From the NCBI GenBank assembly GCA_963995525.1, contig OZ023207.1:1416001-1480000 (forward strand): a stretch of DNA of 64,000 nucleotides. The letters are read 5' to 3'. This DNA is from Escarpia spicata (lineage: Eukaryota; Annelida; Polychaeta; Sabellida; Siboglinidae). Positions 13,381 through 29,300 of this stretch are shown here, in pieces. Position 1 is the first letter of the stretch, and each line of letters begins with the position of its first letter. A program made the translations under genes and the position numbers. Under the pieces are notes generated by a model that was not told the origin of the DNA, did not search any database, and saw nothing but the letters and a program-made list of their open reading frames with translations.

Positions 13381-16300
13381 TATACTGAAAGCAAGATCTA
13401 TACACTCACAATCTACAGGGACTCGTGGCTTATACTGAACAGCAAGATCTACACTCACAGTCTACAGGGACTCGTGGCTTATACTGAACAGCAAGATCTA
13501 CACTCACAGTCTACAGGGACTCGTGGCTTATACTGAAAGCAAGATCTACACTCACAGTCTACAGGGACTCGTGGCTTATACTGAAAGCAAGATCTACACT
13601 CACAGTCTACAGGGACTCGTGGCTTATACTGAAAGCAAGATCTACACTCACCGTCTACAGGGACTCGTGGCTTATACTGAACAGCAAGATCTATACTCAC
13701 AGTCTACAGGGACTCGTGGCTTCTACCGAAAGCAAGATCTATACTCACAATCTACAGGGACTCGTGGCTTATACTGAAAGCAAGATCTACACTCACAGTC
13801 TACAGGGACTCGTGGCTTATACTGAACAGCAAGATCTATACTCACAGTCTACAGGGACTCGTGGCTTATACTGAAAGCAAGATCTATACTCACAGTCTAC
13901 AGGGACTCGTGGCTTATACTGAAAGCAAATCTATACACTCACAATCTACAGGGACTCGTGGCTTATACTGAAAGCAAGATCTACACTCACAGTCTACAGG
14001 GACTTGTGGCTTATACTGAAAGCAAGATCTACACTCACAGTCTACAGGGACTCGTGGCTTATACTGAAAGCAAGATCTACACTCACAGTCTACAGGGACT
14101 CGTGGCTTATACTGAAAGCAAGATCTACACTCACAGTCTACAGGGACTCGTGGCTTATACTGAAAGCAAGATCTACACTCACAGTCTTCAGGGACTCGTG
14201 GCTTATACTGAAAGCAAGATCTACACTCACAGTCTACAGGGACTCGTGGCTTATACTGAAAGCAAGATCTACACTCACAGTCTACAGGGACTCGTGGCTT
14301 ATACTGAAAGCAAGATCTACACTCACAGTCTACAGGGACTCGTGGCTTATACTGAACAGCAAGATCTACACTCACAGTCTACAGGGACTCGTGGCTTATA
14401 CTGAAAGCAAGATCTACACTCACAGTCTACAGGGACTCGTGGCTTATACTGAACAGCAAGATCTACACTCACAGTCTACAGGGACTCGTGGCTTATACTG
14501 ATCAGCAAGATCTACACTCACAGTCTACAGGGACAAGTGGCTTATACTGAAAGCAAGACCTACACTCACAGTCTACAGGGATTCGTGGCTTATACTGAAA
14601 GCAAGATCTATACTCACAGTCTACAGGGACTCGTGGCTTATACTGAAAGCAAGACCTACACTCACAGTCTACAGGGACTCGTGACTTATACTGAAAGCAA
14701 GATCTACACTCACAGTCTACAGGGACTCGTGGCTTATACTGAAAGCAAGATCTACACTCACAGTCTACAGGGACTCGTAGCTTATACTGAAAGCAAGATC
14801 TACACTCACAGTCTACAGGGACTCGTGGCTTATACTGAACAGCAAGATCTACACTCACAGTCTACAGGGACTCGTGGCTTATGCTGAAAGCAAGATCTAC
14901 ACTCACAGTCTACAGGGACTCGTGGCTTATACTGAAAGCAAGATCTACACTCACAGTCTACAGGGACTCGTGGCTTATACTGAACAGCAAGATCTACACT
15001 CACAGTCTACAGGGACTCGTGGCTTATACTGAACAGCAAGATCTACACTCACAGTCTACAGGGACTCGTGGCTTATACTGAACAGCAAGATCTTCACTCA
15101 CAGTCTACAGGGACTCGTGGCTTATACTGAACAGCAAGATCTACACTCACAGTCTACAGGGACTCGTGGCTTATACTGAACAGCAAGATCTACACTCACA
15201 GTCTACAGGGACTCGTGGCTTATACTGAACAGCAAGATCTACACTCACAGTCTACAGGGACTCGTGGCTTATACTGAACAGCAAGATCTACACTCACAGT
15301 CTACAGGGACTCGTGGCTTATACTGAACAGCAAGATCTACACTCACAGTCTACAGGGACTCGTGGCTTATACTGAAAGCAAGATCTACACTCACAGTCTA
15401 CAGGGACTCGTGACTTATACTGAACAGCAAGATCTAAACTCACAGTCTACAGGGACTCGTGGCTTATACTGAAAGCAAGATCTATACTCACAGTCTACAG
15501 GGACTCGTGGCTTATACTGAAAGCAAGATCTACACTCACAGTCTACAGGGACTCGTGGCTTATACTGAAAGCAAGATCTATACTCACAGTCTACAGGGAC
15601 TCGTGGCTTATACTGAAAGCAAGATCTACACTCACAGTCTACAGGGACTCGTGGCTTATACTGAAAGCAAGATCTATGCTCACAGTCTACAGGGACTCGT
15701 GGCTTATACTGAAAGCAAGATCTACACTCACAGTCTACAGGGACTCGTGGCTTATACTGAAAGCAAGATCTACACTCACAGTCTACAGGGACTCGTGGCT
15801 TATACTGAACAGCAAGATCTATACTCACAGTCTACAGGGACTCGTGGCTTATACTGAACAGCAAGATCTACACTCACAGTCTACAGGGACTCGTGGCTTA
15901 TACTGAAAGCAAGATCTATACTCACAGTCTACAGGGACTCGTGGCTTATACTGAACAGCAAGATCTACACTCACAGTCTACAGGGACTCGTGTCTTATAC
16001 TGAAAGCAAGATCTATACTCACAGTCTACAGGGACTCGTGGCTTATACTGAACAGCAAGATCTACACTCACAGTCTACAGGGACTCGTAGCTTATACTGA
16101 AAGCAAGATCTACACTCACAGTCTACAGGGACTCGTGGCTTATACTGAAAGCAAGATCTACAATCACAGTCTACAGGGACTCGTGGCTTATACTGAACAG
16201 CAAGATCTACACTCACAGTCTACAGGGACTCGTGGCTTATACTGAACAGCAAGATCTACACTCACAGTCTACAGGGACTCGTGGCTTATACTGAAAGCAA

Positions 16301-19300
16301 GATCTACACTCACAGTCTACAGGGACTCGTGGCTTATACTTAACAGCAAGATCTACACTCACAGTCTACAGGGACTCGTGGCTTATACTGAACAGCAAGA
16401 TCTACACCCACAGTCTACAGGGACTCGTGGCTTATACTGAAAGCAAGATCTATACTCACAGTCTACAGGGACTCGTGGCTTATACTGAAAGCAAGATCTA
16501 CACTCACAGTCTACAGGGACTCGTGGCTTATACTGAACAGCAAGATCTACACTCACAGTCTACAGGGACTCGTGGCTTATACTGAACAGCAAGATCTACA
16601 CTCACAGTCTACAGGGACTCGTGGCTTATACTGAACAGCAAGATCTTCACTCACAGTCTACAGGGACTCGTGGCTTATACTGAACAGCAAGATCTACACT
16701 CTCAGTCTACAGGGATTCGTGGCTTATACTGAACAGCAAGATCTACACTCACAGTCTACAGGGACTCGTGGCTTATACTGAACAGCAAGATCTACACTCA
16801 CAGTCTACAGGGACTCGTGGCTTATACTGAAAGCAAGATATATACTCACAGTCTACAGGGACTCGTGGCTTATACTGAAAGCAAGATCTACACTCACAGT
16901 CTACAGGGACTCGTGGCTTATACTGAACAGCAAGATCTATACTCACAGTCTACAGGGACTCGTGGCTTATACTGAAAGCAAGATCTATACTCACAGTCTA
17001 CAGGGACTCGTGGCTTATACTGAAAGCAAGATCTATACACTCACAATCTACAGGGACTCGTGGCTTATACTGAACAGCAAGATCTACACTCACAGTCTAC
17101 AGGGACTCGTGGCTTATACTGAACAGCAAGATCTACACTCACAGTCTACAGGGACTCGTGGCTTATACTGAAAGCAAGATCTACACTCACAGTCTACAGG
17201 GACTCGTGGCTTATACTGAAAGCAAGATCTACACTCACAGTCTACAGGGACTCGTGGCTTATACTGAAAGCAAGATCTACACTCACCGTCTACAGGGACT
17301 CGTGGCTTATACTGAACAGCAAGATCTATACTCACAGTCTACAGGGACTCGTGGCTTATACTGAAAGCAAGATCTATACTCACAATCTACAGGGACTCGT
17401 GGCTTATACTGAAAGCAAGATCTACACTCACATTCTACAGGGACTCGTGGCTTATACTGAACAGCAAGATCTATACTCACAGTCTACAGGGACTCGTGGC
17501 TTATACTGAAAGCAAGATCTATACTCACAGTCTACAGGGACTCGTGGCTTATACTGAAAGCAAGATCTATACACTCACAATCTACAGGGACTCGTGGCTT
17601 ATACTGAAAGCAAGATCTACACTCACAGTCTACAGGGACTTGTGGCTTATACTGAAAGCAAGATCTACACTCACAGTCTACAGGGACTCGTGGCTTATAC
17701 TGAAAGTAAGATCTACACTCACAGTCTACAGGGACTCGTGGCTTATACTGAAAGCAAGATCTACACTCACCGTCTACAGGGACTCGTGGCTTATACTGAA
17801 CAGCAAGATCTATACTCACAGTCTACAGGGACTCGTGGCTTATACTGAAAGCAAGATCTATACTCACAATCTACAGGGACTCGTGGCTTATACTGAAAGC
17901 AAGATCTACACTCACAGTCTACAGGGACTCGTGGCTTATACTGAACAACAAGATCTATACTCACAGTCTACAGGGACTCGTGGCTTATACTGAAAGCAAG
18001 ATCTATACTCACAGTCTACAGGGACTCGTGGCTTATACTGAAAGCAAGATCTATACACTCACAATCTACAGGGACTCGTGGCTTATACTGAAAGCAAGAT
18101 CTACACTCACAGTCTACAGGGACTCGTGGCTTATACTGAAAGCAAGATCTACACTCACAGTCTACAGGGACTCGTGGCTTATACTGAAAGCAAGATCTAC
18201 ACTCACAGTCTACAGGGACTCGTGGCTTATACTGAACAGCAAGATCTACACTCACAGTCTACAGGGACTCGTGGCTTATACTGAAAGCAAGATCTACACT
18301 CACAGTCTACAGGGACTCGTGGCTTATACTGAACAGCAAGATCTACACTCACAGTCTACAGGGACTCGTGGCTTATACTGAACAGCAAGATCTACACTCA
18401 CAGTCTACAGGGACAAGTGGCTTATACTGAAAGCAAGACCTACACTCACAGTCTACAGGGATTCGTGGCTTATACTGAAAGCAAGATCTATACTCACAGT
18501 CTACAGGGACTCGTGGCTTATACTGAAAGCAAGACCTACACTCACAGTCTACAGGGACTCGTGACTTATACTGAAAGCAAGATCAACACTCACAGTCTAC
18601 AGGGACTCGTGGCTTATACTGAAAGCAAGATCTACACTCAAAGTCTACAGGGACTCGTAGCTTATACTGAAAGCAAGATCTACACTCACAGTCTACAGGG
18701 ACTCGTGGCTTATACTGAACAGCAAGATCTACACTCACAGTCTACAGGGACTCGTGGCTTATACTGAAAGCAAGATCTACACTCACAGTCTACAGGGACT
18801 CGTGGCTTATACTTAACAGCAAGATCTACACTCACCGTCTACAGGGACTCGTGGCTTATACTGAACAGCAAGATCTACACTCACAGTCTACAGGGACTCG
18901 TGGCTTATACTGAAAGCAAGATCTATACTCACAGTCTACAGGGACTCGTGGCTTATACTGAAAGCAAGATCTACACTCACAGTCTACAGGGACTCGTGGC
19001 TTATACTGAACAGCAAGATCTACACTCACAGTCTACAGGGACTCGTGGCTTATACTGAACAGCAAGATCTACACTCACAGTCTACAGGGACTCGTGGCTT
19101 ATACTGAACAGCAAGATCTTCACTCACAGTCTACAGGGACTCGTGGCTTATACTGAACAGCAAGATCTACACTCACAGTCTACAGGGACTCGTGGCTTAT
19201 ACTGAACAGCAAGATCTACACTCACAGTCTACAGGGACTCGTGGCTTATACTGAACAGCAAGATCTACACTCACAGTCTACAGGGACTCGTGGCTTATAC

Positions 19301-19900
19301 TGAAAGCAAGATCTACACTCACTGTCTACAGGGACTCGTGACTTATACTGAACAGCAAGATCTAAACTCACAGTCTACAGGGACTCGTGGCTTATACTGA
19401 AAGCAAGATCTATACTCACAGTCTACAGGGACTCGTGGCTTATACTGAAAGCAAGATCTACACTCACAGTCTACAGGGACTCGTGGCTTATACTGAAAGC
19501 AATATCTATACTCACAGTCTACAGGGACTCGTGGCTTATACTGAAAGCAAGATCTACACTCACAGTCTACAGGGACTCGTGGCTTATACTGAAAGCAAGA
19601 TCTATGCTCACAGTCTACAGGGACTCGTGGCTTATACTGAAAGCAAGATCTACACTCACAGTCTACAGGGACTCGTGGCTTATACTGAAAGCAAGATCTA
19701 CACTCACAGTCTACAGGGACTCGTGGCTTATACTGAACAGCAAGATCTATACTCACAGTCTACAGGGACTCGTGGCTTATACTGAACAGCAAGATCTACA
19801 CTCACAGTCTACAGGGACTCGTGGCTTATACTGAAAGCAAGATCTATACTCACAGTCTACAGGGACTCGTGGCTTATACTGAACAGCAAGATCTACACTC
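13381..19900. repeat. Higher-order repeat E, offset 3880-4026 bp, with internal indels
   Basis: A segment around 14490-15900 recurs around 18370-19830. The marker GGACAAGTGG is at 14531 and 18411 (offset 3880). The unit with GATCTAAACTC and GATCTATGCTC starts at 15415 and again at 19343 (offset 3928). An AGATCTTCAC monomer between these points shows offset 4026. The shifting offset means that whole monomers were gained or lost between copies. Positions 13958-14358 are a run of 48-bp monomers, the first example of a run that recurs six times after 39700. Other local variants are CAAATCTATAC at 13926 (lost G) and TTCTACCGAAAG at 13721. Confidence 0.85.
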
Positions 19901-20309
19901 ACAGTCTACAGGGACTCGTGGCTTATACTGAAAGCAAGATCTATACTCACAGTCTACAGGGACTCGTGGCTTATACTGAACAGCAAGATCTACACTCACA
20001 GTCTACAGGGACTCGTAGCTTATACTGAAAGCAAGATCTACACTCACAGTCTACAGGGACTCGTGGCTTATACTGAAAGCAAGATCTACACTCACAGTCT
20101 ACAGGGACTCGTGGCTTATACTGAACAGCAAGATCTACACTCACAGTCTACAGGGACTCGTGGCTTATACTGAAAGCAAGATCTACACTCACAGTCTACA
20201 GGGACTCGTGGCTTATACTTAACAGCAAGATCTACACTCACAGTCTACAGGGACTCGTGGCTTATACTGAACAGCAAGATCTACACCCACAGTCTACAGG
20301 GACTCGTGG

Positions 20310-23300
20310 CTTATACTGAAAGCAAGATCTATACTCACAGTCTACAGGGACTCGTGGCTTATACTGAAAGCAAGATCTACACTCACAGTCTACAGGGACT
20401 CGTGGCTTATACTGAACAGCAAGATCTACACTCACAGTCTACAGGGACTCGTGGCTTATACTGAACAGCAAGATCTACACTCACAGTCTACAGGGACTCG
20501 TGGCTTATACTGAACAGCAAGATCTTCACTCACAGTCTACAGGGACTCGTGGCTTATACTGAACAGCAAGATCTACACTCTCAGTCTACAGGGAATCGTG
20601 GCTTATACTGAACAGCAAGATCTACACTCACAGTCTACAGGGACTCGTGGCTTATACTGAACAGCAAGATCTACACTCACAGTCTACAGGGACTCGTGGC
20701 TTATACTGAAAGCAAGATCTATACTCACAGTCTACAGGGACTCGTGGCTTATACTGAAAGCAAGATCTACACTCACAGTCTACAGGGACTCGTGGCTTAT
20801 ACTGAAAGCAAGATCTATACTCACAGTCTACAGGGACTCGTGGCTTATACTGAAAGCAAGATCTACACTCACAGTCTACAGGTACTCGTGGCTTATACTG
20901 AACAGCAAGATCTACACTCACAGTCTACAGGGACTCGTGGCTTATACTGAAAGCAAGATCTATACTCACAGTCTACAGGGACTCGTGGCTTATACTGAAC
21001 AGCAAGATCTACACTCACAGTCTACAGGGACTCGTAGCTTATACTGAAAGCAAGATCTACACTCACAGTCTACAGGGACTCGTGGCTTATACTGAAAGCA
21101 AGATCTACACTCACAGTCTACAGGGACTCGTGGCTTATACTGAACAGCAAGATCTACACTCACAGTCTACAGGGACTCGTGGCTTATACTGAACAGCAAG
21201 ATCTACACTCACAGTCTACAGGGACTCGTGGCTTATACTGAAAGCAAGATCTACACTCACAGTCTACAGGGACTCGTGGCTTATACTTAACAGCAAGATC
21301 TACACTCACAGTCTACAGGGACTCGTGGCTTATACTGAACAGCAAGATCTACACCCACAGTCTACAGGGACTCGTGGCTTATACTGAAAGCAAGATCTAT
21401 ACTCACAGTCTACAGGGACTCGTGGCTTATACTGAAAGCAAGATCTACACTCACAGTCTACAGGGACTCGTGGCTTATACTGAACAGCAAGATCTACACT
21501 CACAGTCTACAGGGACTCGTGGCATATACTGAACAGCAAGATCTACACTCACAGTCTACAGGGACTCGTGGCTTATACTGAACAGCAAGATCTTCACTCA
21601 CAGTCTACAGAGACTCGTGGCTTATACTGAACAGCAAGATCTACACTCTCAGTCTACAGGGACTCGTGGCTTATACTGAACAGCAAGATCTACACTCACA
21701 GTCTACAGGGACTCGTGGCTTATACTGAACAGCAAGATCTACACTCACAGTCTACAGGGACTCGTGGCTTATACTGAAAGCAAGATCTATACTCACAGTC
21801 TACAGGGACTCGTGGCTTATACTGAAAGCAAGATCTACACTCACAGTCTACAGGGACTCGTGGCTTATACTGAACAGCAAGATCTACACTCACAGTCTAC
21901 AGGGACTCGTGGCTTATACTGAACAGCAAGATCTACACTCACAGTCTACAGGGACTCGTGGCTTATACTGAACAGCAAGATCTTCACTCACAGTCTACAG
22001 GGACTCGTGGCTTATACTGAACAGCAAGATCTACACTCTCAGTCTACAGGGAATCGTGGCTTATACTGAACAGCAAGATCTACACTCACAGTCTACAGGG
22101 ACTCGTGGCTTATACTGAACAGCAAGATCTACACTCACAGTCTACAGGGATTCGTGGCTTATACTGAAAGCAAGATCTATACTCACAGTCTACAGGGACT
22201 CGTGGCTTATACTGAAAGCAAGATCTACACTCACAGTCTACAGGGACTCGTGGCTTATACTGAAAGCAAGATCTATACTCACAGTCTACAGGGACTCGTG
22301 GCTTATACTGAAAGCAAGATCTACACTCACAGTCTACAGGTACTCGTGGCTTATACTGAACAGCAAGATCTACACTCACAGTCTACAGGGACTCGTGGCT
22401 TATACTGAAAGCAAGATCTATACTCACAGTCTACAGGACCTCGTGGCTTATACTGAACAGCAAGATCTACACTCACAGTCTACAGGGACTCGTAGCTTAT
22501 ACTGAAAGCAAGATCTACACTCACAGTCTACAGGGACTCGTGGCTTATACTGAAAGCAAGATCTACACTCACAGTCTACAGGGACTCGTGGCTTATACTG
22601 AACAGCAAGATCTACACTCACAGTCTACAGGGACTCGTGGCTTATACTGAACAGCAAGATCTACACTCACAGTCTACAGGGACTCGTGGCTTATACTGAA
22701 AGCAAGATCTACACTCACAGTCTACAGGGACTCGTGGCTTATACTTAACAGCAAGATCTACACTCACAGTCTACAGGGACTCGTGGCTTATACTGAACAG
22801 CAAGATCTACACCCACAGTCTACAGGGACTCGTGGCTTATACTGAAAGCAAGATCTATACTCACAGTCTACAGGGACTCGTGGCTTATACTGAAAGCAAG
22901 ATCTACACTCACAGTCTACAGGGACTCGTGGCTTATACTGAACAGCAAGATCTACACTCACAGTCTACAGGGACTCGTGGCTTATACTGAACAGCAAGAT
23001 CTACACTCACAGTCTACAGGGACTCGTGGCTTATACTGAACAGCAAGATCTTCACTCACAGTCTACAGGGACTCGTGGCTTATACTGAACAGCAAGATCT
23101 ACACTCTCAGTCTACATGGACTCGTGGCTTATACTGAACAGCAAGATCTACACTCACAGTCTACAGGGACTCGTGGCTTATACTGAACAGCAAGATCTAC
23201 ACTCACAGTCTACAGGGACTCGTGGCTTATACTGAAAGCAAGATCTATACTCACAGTCTACAGGGACTCGTGGCTTATACTGAAAGCAAGATCTACACTC

Positions 23301-23330
23301 ACAGTCTACAGGGACTCGTGGCTTATACTG
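20310..23330. repeat. Higher-order repeat F, period 1458 bp (30 monomers)
   Basis: Two abutting copies, about 20310-21767 and 21768-23330. Anchors: GGGAATCG at 20591 and 22049, TTAACAGC at 21287 and 22745, the GGTACTCGTGG monomer near 20881 and 22339, and AGATCTTCAC at 21589 and 23047. The offset of 1458 fits 18 monomers of 49 bp and 12 of 48 bp. A related shorter offset of 1068 links TTAACAGC at 20219 and 21287. Confidence 0.9.
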
Positions 23331-26300
23331 AACAGCAAGATCTATACTCACAGTCTACAGGGACTCGTAGCTTATACTGAAAGCAAGATCTATACTCACA
23401 GTCTACAGGGACTCGTGGCTTATACTGAAAGCAAGATCAATACACTCACAATCTACAGGGACTCGTGGCTTATACTGAACAGCAAGATCTACACTCACAG
23501 TCTACAGGGACTCGTGGCTTATACTGAACAGCAAGATCTACACTCACAGTCTACAGGGACTCGTGGCTTATACTGAAAGCAAGATCTACACTCACAGTCT
23601 ACAGGGACTCGTGGCTTATACTGAAAGCAAGATCTACACTCACAGTCTACAGGGACTCGTGGCTTATACTGAAAGCAAGATCTACACTCACCGTCTACAG
23701 GGACTCGTGGCTTATACTGAACAGCAAGATCTATACTCACAGTCTACAGGGACTCGTGGCTTATACTGAAAGCAAGATCTATACTCACAATCTACAGGGA
23801 CTCGTGGCTTATACTGAAAGCAAGATCTACACTCACAGTCTACAGGGACTCGTGGCTTATACTGAACAGCAAGATCTATACTCACAGTCTACAGGGACTC
23901 GTGGCTTATACTGAAAGCAAGATCTATACTCACAGTCTACAGGGACTCGTGGCTTATACTGAAAGCAAGATCTATACACTCACAATCTACAGGGACTCGT
24001 GGCTTATACTGAAAGCAAGATCTACACTCACAGTCTACAGGGACTTGTGGCTTATACTGAAAGCAAGATCTACACTCACAGTCTACAGGGACTCGTGGCT
24101 TATACTGAAAGCAAGATCTACACTCACCGTCTACAGGGACTCGTGGCTTATACTGAACAGCAAGATCTATACTCACAGTCTACAGGGACTCGTGGCTTAT
24201 ACTGAACAGCAAGATCTACACTCACAGTCTACAGGGACTCGTGGCTTATACTGAACAGCAAGATCTACACTCACAGTCTACAGGGACTCGTGGCTTATAC
24301 TGAACAGCAAGATCTTCACTCACAGTCTACAGGGACTCGTGGCTTATACTGAACAGCAAGATCTACACTCTCAGTCTACAGGGAATCGTGGCTTATACTG
24401 AACAGCAAGATCTACACTCACAGTCTACAGGGACTCGTGGCTTATACTGAACAGCAAGATCTACACTCACAGTCTACAGGGACTCGTGGCTTATACTGAA
24501 AGCAAGATCTATACTCACAGTCTACAGGGACTCGTGGCTTATACTGAAAGCAAGATCTACACTCACAGTCTACAGGGACTCGTGGCTTATACTGAAAGCA
24601 AGATCTATACTCACAGTCTACAGGGACTCGTGGCTTTTTACTGAAAGCAAGATCTACACTCACAGTCTACAGGTACTCGTGGCTTATACTGAACAGCAAG
24701 ATCTACACTCACAGTCTACAGGGACTCGTGGCTTATACTGAAAGCAAGATCTATACTCACAGTCTACAGGGACTCGTGGCTTATACTGAACAGCAAGATC
24801 TACACTCACAGTCTACAGGGACTCGTAGCTTATACTGAAAGCAAGATCTACACTCACAGTCTACAGGGACTCGTGGCTTATACTGAAAGCAAGATCTACA
24901 CTCACAGTCTACAGGGACTCGTGGCTTATACTGAACAGCAAGATCTACACTCACAGTCTACAGGGACTCGTGGCTTATACTGAACAGCAAGATCTACACT
25001 CACAGTCTACAGGGACTCGTGGCTTATACTGAAAGCAAGATCTACACTCACAGTCTACAGGGACTCGTGGCTTATACTTAACAGCAAGATCTACACTCAC
25101 AGTCTACAGGGACTCGTGGCTTATACTGAACAGCAAGATCTACACCCACAGTCTACAGGGACTCGTGGCTTATACTGAAAGCAAGATCTATACTCACGGT
25201 CTACACTGACTCGTGGCTTATACTGAAAGCAAGATCTACACTCACAGTCTACAGGGACTCGTGGCTTATACTGAACAGCAAGATCTACACTCACAGTCTA
25301 CAGGGACTCGTGGCTTATACTGAACAGCAAGATCTACACTCACAGTCTACATGGACTCGTGGCTTATACTGAACAGCAAGATCTTCACTCACAGTCTACA
25401 GGGACTCGTGGCTTATACTGAACAGCAAGATCTACACTCTCAGTCTACAGGGACTCGTGGCTTATACTGAACAGCAAGATCTACACTCACAGTCTACAGG
25501 GACTCGTGGCTTATACTGAACAGCAAGATCTACACTCACAGTCTACAGGGACTCGTGGCTTATACTGAAAGCAAGATCTATACTCACAGTCTACAGGGAC
25601 TCGTGGCTTATACTGAAAGCAAGATCTACACTCACAGTCTACAGGGACTCGTGGCTTATACTGAACAGCAAGATCTACACTCACAGTCTACAGGGACTCG
25701 TGGCTTATACTGAACAGCAAGATCTACACTCACAGTCTACAGGGACTCGTGGCTTATACTGAACAGCAAGATCTTCACTCACAGTCTACAGGGACTCGTG
25801 GCTTATACTGAACAGCAAGATCTACACTCTCAGTCTACAGGGAATCGTGGCTTATACTGAACAGCAAGATCTACACTCACAGTCTACAGGGACTCGTGGC
25901 TTATACTGAACAGCAAGATCTACACTCACAGTCTACAGGGACTCGTGGCTTATACTGAAAGCAAGATCTATACTCACAGTCTACAGGGACTCGTGGCTTA
26001 TACTGAAAGCAAGATCTACACTCACAGTCTACAGGGACTCGTGGCTTATACTGAAAGCAAGATCTATACTCACAGTCTACAGGGACTCGTGGCTTATACT
26101 GAAAGCAAGATCTACACTCACAGTCTACAGGTACTCGTGGCTTATACTGAACAGCAAGATCTACACTCACAGTCTACAGGGACTCGTGGCTTATACTGAA
26201 AGCAAGATCTATACTCACAGTCTACAGGGACTCGTGGCTTATACTGAACAGCAAGATCTACACTCACAGTCTACAGGGACTCGTAGCTTATACTGAAAGC

Positions 26301-29300
26301 AAGATCTACACTCACAGTCTACAGGGACTCGTGGCTTATACTGAAAGCAAGATCTACACTCACAGTCTACAGGGACTCGTGGCTTATACTGAACAGCAAG
26401 ATCTACACTCACAGTCTACAGGGACTCGTGGCTTATACTGAAAGCAAGATCTATACTCACAGTCTACAGGGACTCGTGGCTTATACTGAACAGCAAGATC
26501 TACACTCACAGTCTACAGGGACTCGTAGCTTATACTGAAAGCAAGATCTACACTCACAGTCTACAGGGACTCGTGGCTTATACTGAAAGCAAGATCTACA
26601 CTCACAGTCTACAGGGACTCGTGGCTTATACTGAACAGCAAGATCTACACTCACAGTCTACAGGGACTCGTGGCTTATACTGAACAGCAAGATCTACACT
26701 CACAGTCTACAGGGACCCGTGGCTTATACTGAAAGCAAGATCTACACTCACAGTCTACAGGGACTCGTGGCTTATACTTAACAGCAAGATCTACACTCAC
26801 AGTCTACAGGGACTCGTGGCTTATACTGAACAGCAAGATCTACACCCACAGTCTACAGGGACTCGTGGCTTATACTGAAAGCAAGATCTATACTCACAGT
26901 CTACAGGGACTCGTGGCTTATACTGAAAGCAAGATCTACACTCACAGTCTACAGGGACTCGTGGCTTATACTGAACAGCAAGATCTACACTCACAGTCTA
27001 CAGGGACTCGTGGCTTATACTGAACAGCAAGATCTACACTCACAGTCTACAGGGACTCGTGGCTTATACTGAACAGCAAGATCTTCACTCACAGTCTACA
27101 GGGACTCGTGGCTTATACTGAACAGCAAGATCTACACTCTCAGTCTACATGGACTCGTGGCTTATACTGAACAGCAAGATCTACACTCACAGTCTACAGG
27201 GACTCGTGGCTTATACTGAACAGCAAGATCTACACTCACAGTCTACAGGGACTCGTGGCTTATACTGAAAGCAAGATCTATACTCACAGTCTACAGGGAC
27301 TCGTGGCTTATACTGAAAGCAAGATCTACACTCACAGTCTACAGGGACTCGTGGCTTATACTGAACAGCAAGATCTATACTCACAGTCTACAGGGACTCG
27401 TAGCTTATACTGAAAGCAAGATCTATACTCACAGTCTACAGGAACTCGTGGCTTATACTGAAAGCAAGATCAATACACTCACAATCTACAGGGACTCGTG
27501 GCTTATACTGAACAGCAAGATCTACACTCACAGTCTACAGGGACTCGTGGCTTATACTGAACAGCAAGATCTACACTCACAGTCTACAGGGACTCGTGGC
27601 TTATACTGAACAGCAAGATCTTCACTCACAGTCTACAGGGACTCGTGGCTTATACTGAACAGCAAGATCTACACTCTCAGTCTACATGGACTCGTGGCTT
27701 ATACTGAACAGCAAGATCTACACTCACAGTCTACAGGGACTCGTGGCTTATACTGAACAGCAAGATCTACACTCACAGTCTACAGGGACTCGTGGCTTAT
27801 ACTGAAAGCAAGATCTATACTCACAGTCTACAGGGACTCGTGGCTTATACTGAAAGCAAGATCTACACTCACAGTCTACAGGGACTCGTGGCTTATACTG
27901 AACAGCAAGATCTATACTCACAGTCTACAGGGACTCGTAGCTTATACTGAAAGCAAGATCTATACTCACAGTCTACAGGGACTCGTGGCTTATACTGAAA
28001 GCAAGATCAATACACTCACAATCTACAGGGACTCGTGGCTTATACTGAACAGCAAGATCTACACTCACAGTCTACAGGGACTCGTGGCTTATACTGAACA
28101 GCAAGATCTACACTCACAGTCTACAGGGACTCGTGGCTTATACTGAAAGCAAGATCTACACTCACAGTCTACAGGGACTCGTGGCTTATACTGAAAGCAA
28201 GATCTACACTCACAGTCTACAGGGACTCGTGGCTTATACTGAAAGCAAGATCTACACTCACCGTCTACAGGGACTCGTGGCTTATACTGAACAGCAAGAT
28301 CTATACTCACAGTCTACAGGGACTCGTGGCTTATACTGAAAGCAAGATCTATACTCACAATCTACAGGGACTCGTGGCTTATACTGAAAGCAAGATCTAC
28401 ACTCACAGTCTACAGGGACTCGTGGCTTATACTGAACAGCAAGATCTATACTCACAGTCTACAGGGACTCGTGGCTTATACTGAAAGCAAGATCTATACT
28501 CACAGTCTACAGGGACTCGTGGCTTATACTGAAAGCAAGATCTATACACTCACAATCTACAGGGACTCGTGGCTTATACTGAAAGCAAGATCTACACTCA
28601 CAGTCTACAGGGACTTGTGGCTTATACTGAAAGCAAGATCTACACTCACAGTCTACAGGGACTCGTGGCTTATACTGAAAGCAAGATCTACACTCACCGT
28701 CTACAGGGACTCGTGGCTTATACTGAACAGCAAGATCTATACTCACAGTCTACAGGGACTCGTGGCTTATACTGAACAGCAAGATCTACACTCACAGTCT
28801 ACAGGGACTCGTGGCTTATACTGAACAGCAAGATCTACACTCACAGTCTACAGGGACTCGTAGCTTATACTGAACAGCAAGATCTTCACTCACAGTCTAC
28901 AGGGACTCGTGGCTTATACTGAACAGCAAGATCTACACTCTCAGTCTACAGGGAATCGTGGCTTATACTGAACAGCAAGATCTACACTCACAGTCTACAG
29001 GGACTCGTGGCTTATACTGAACAGCAAGATCTACACTCACAGTCTAGAGGGACTCGTGGCTTATACTGAAAGCAAGATCTATACTCACAGTCTACAGGGA
29101 CTCGTGGCTTATACTGAAAGCAAGATCTACACTCACAGTCTACAGGGACTCGTGGCTTATACTGAAAGCAAGATCTATACTCACAGTCTACAGGGACTCG
29201 TGGCTTATACTGAAAGCAAGATCTACACTCACAGTCTACAGGTACTCGTGGCTTATACTGAACAGCAAGATCTACACTCACAGTCTACAGGGACTCGTGG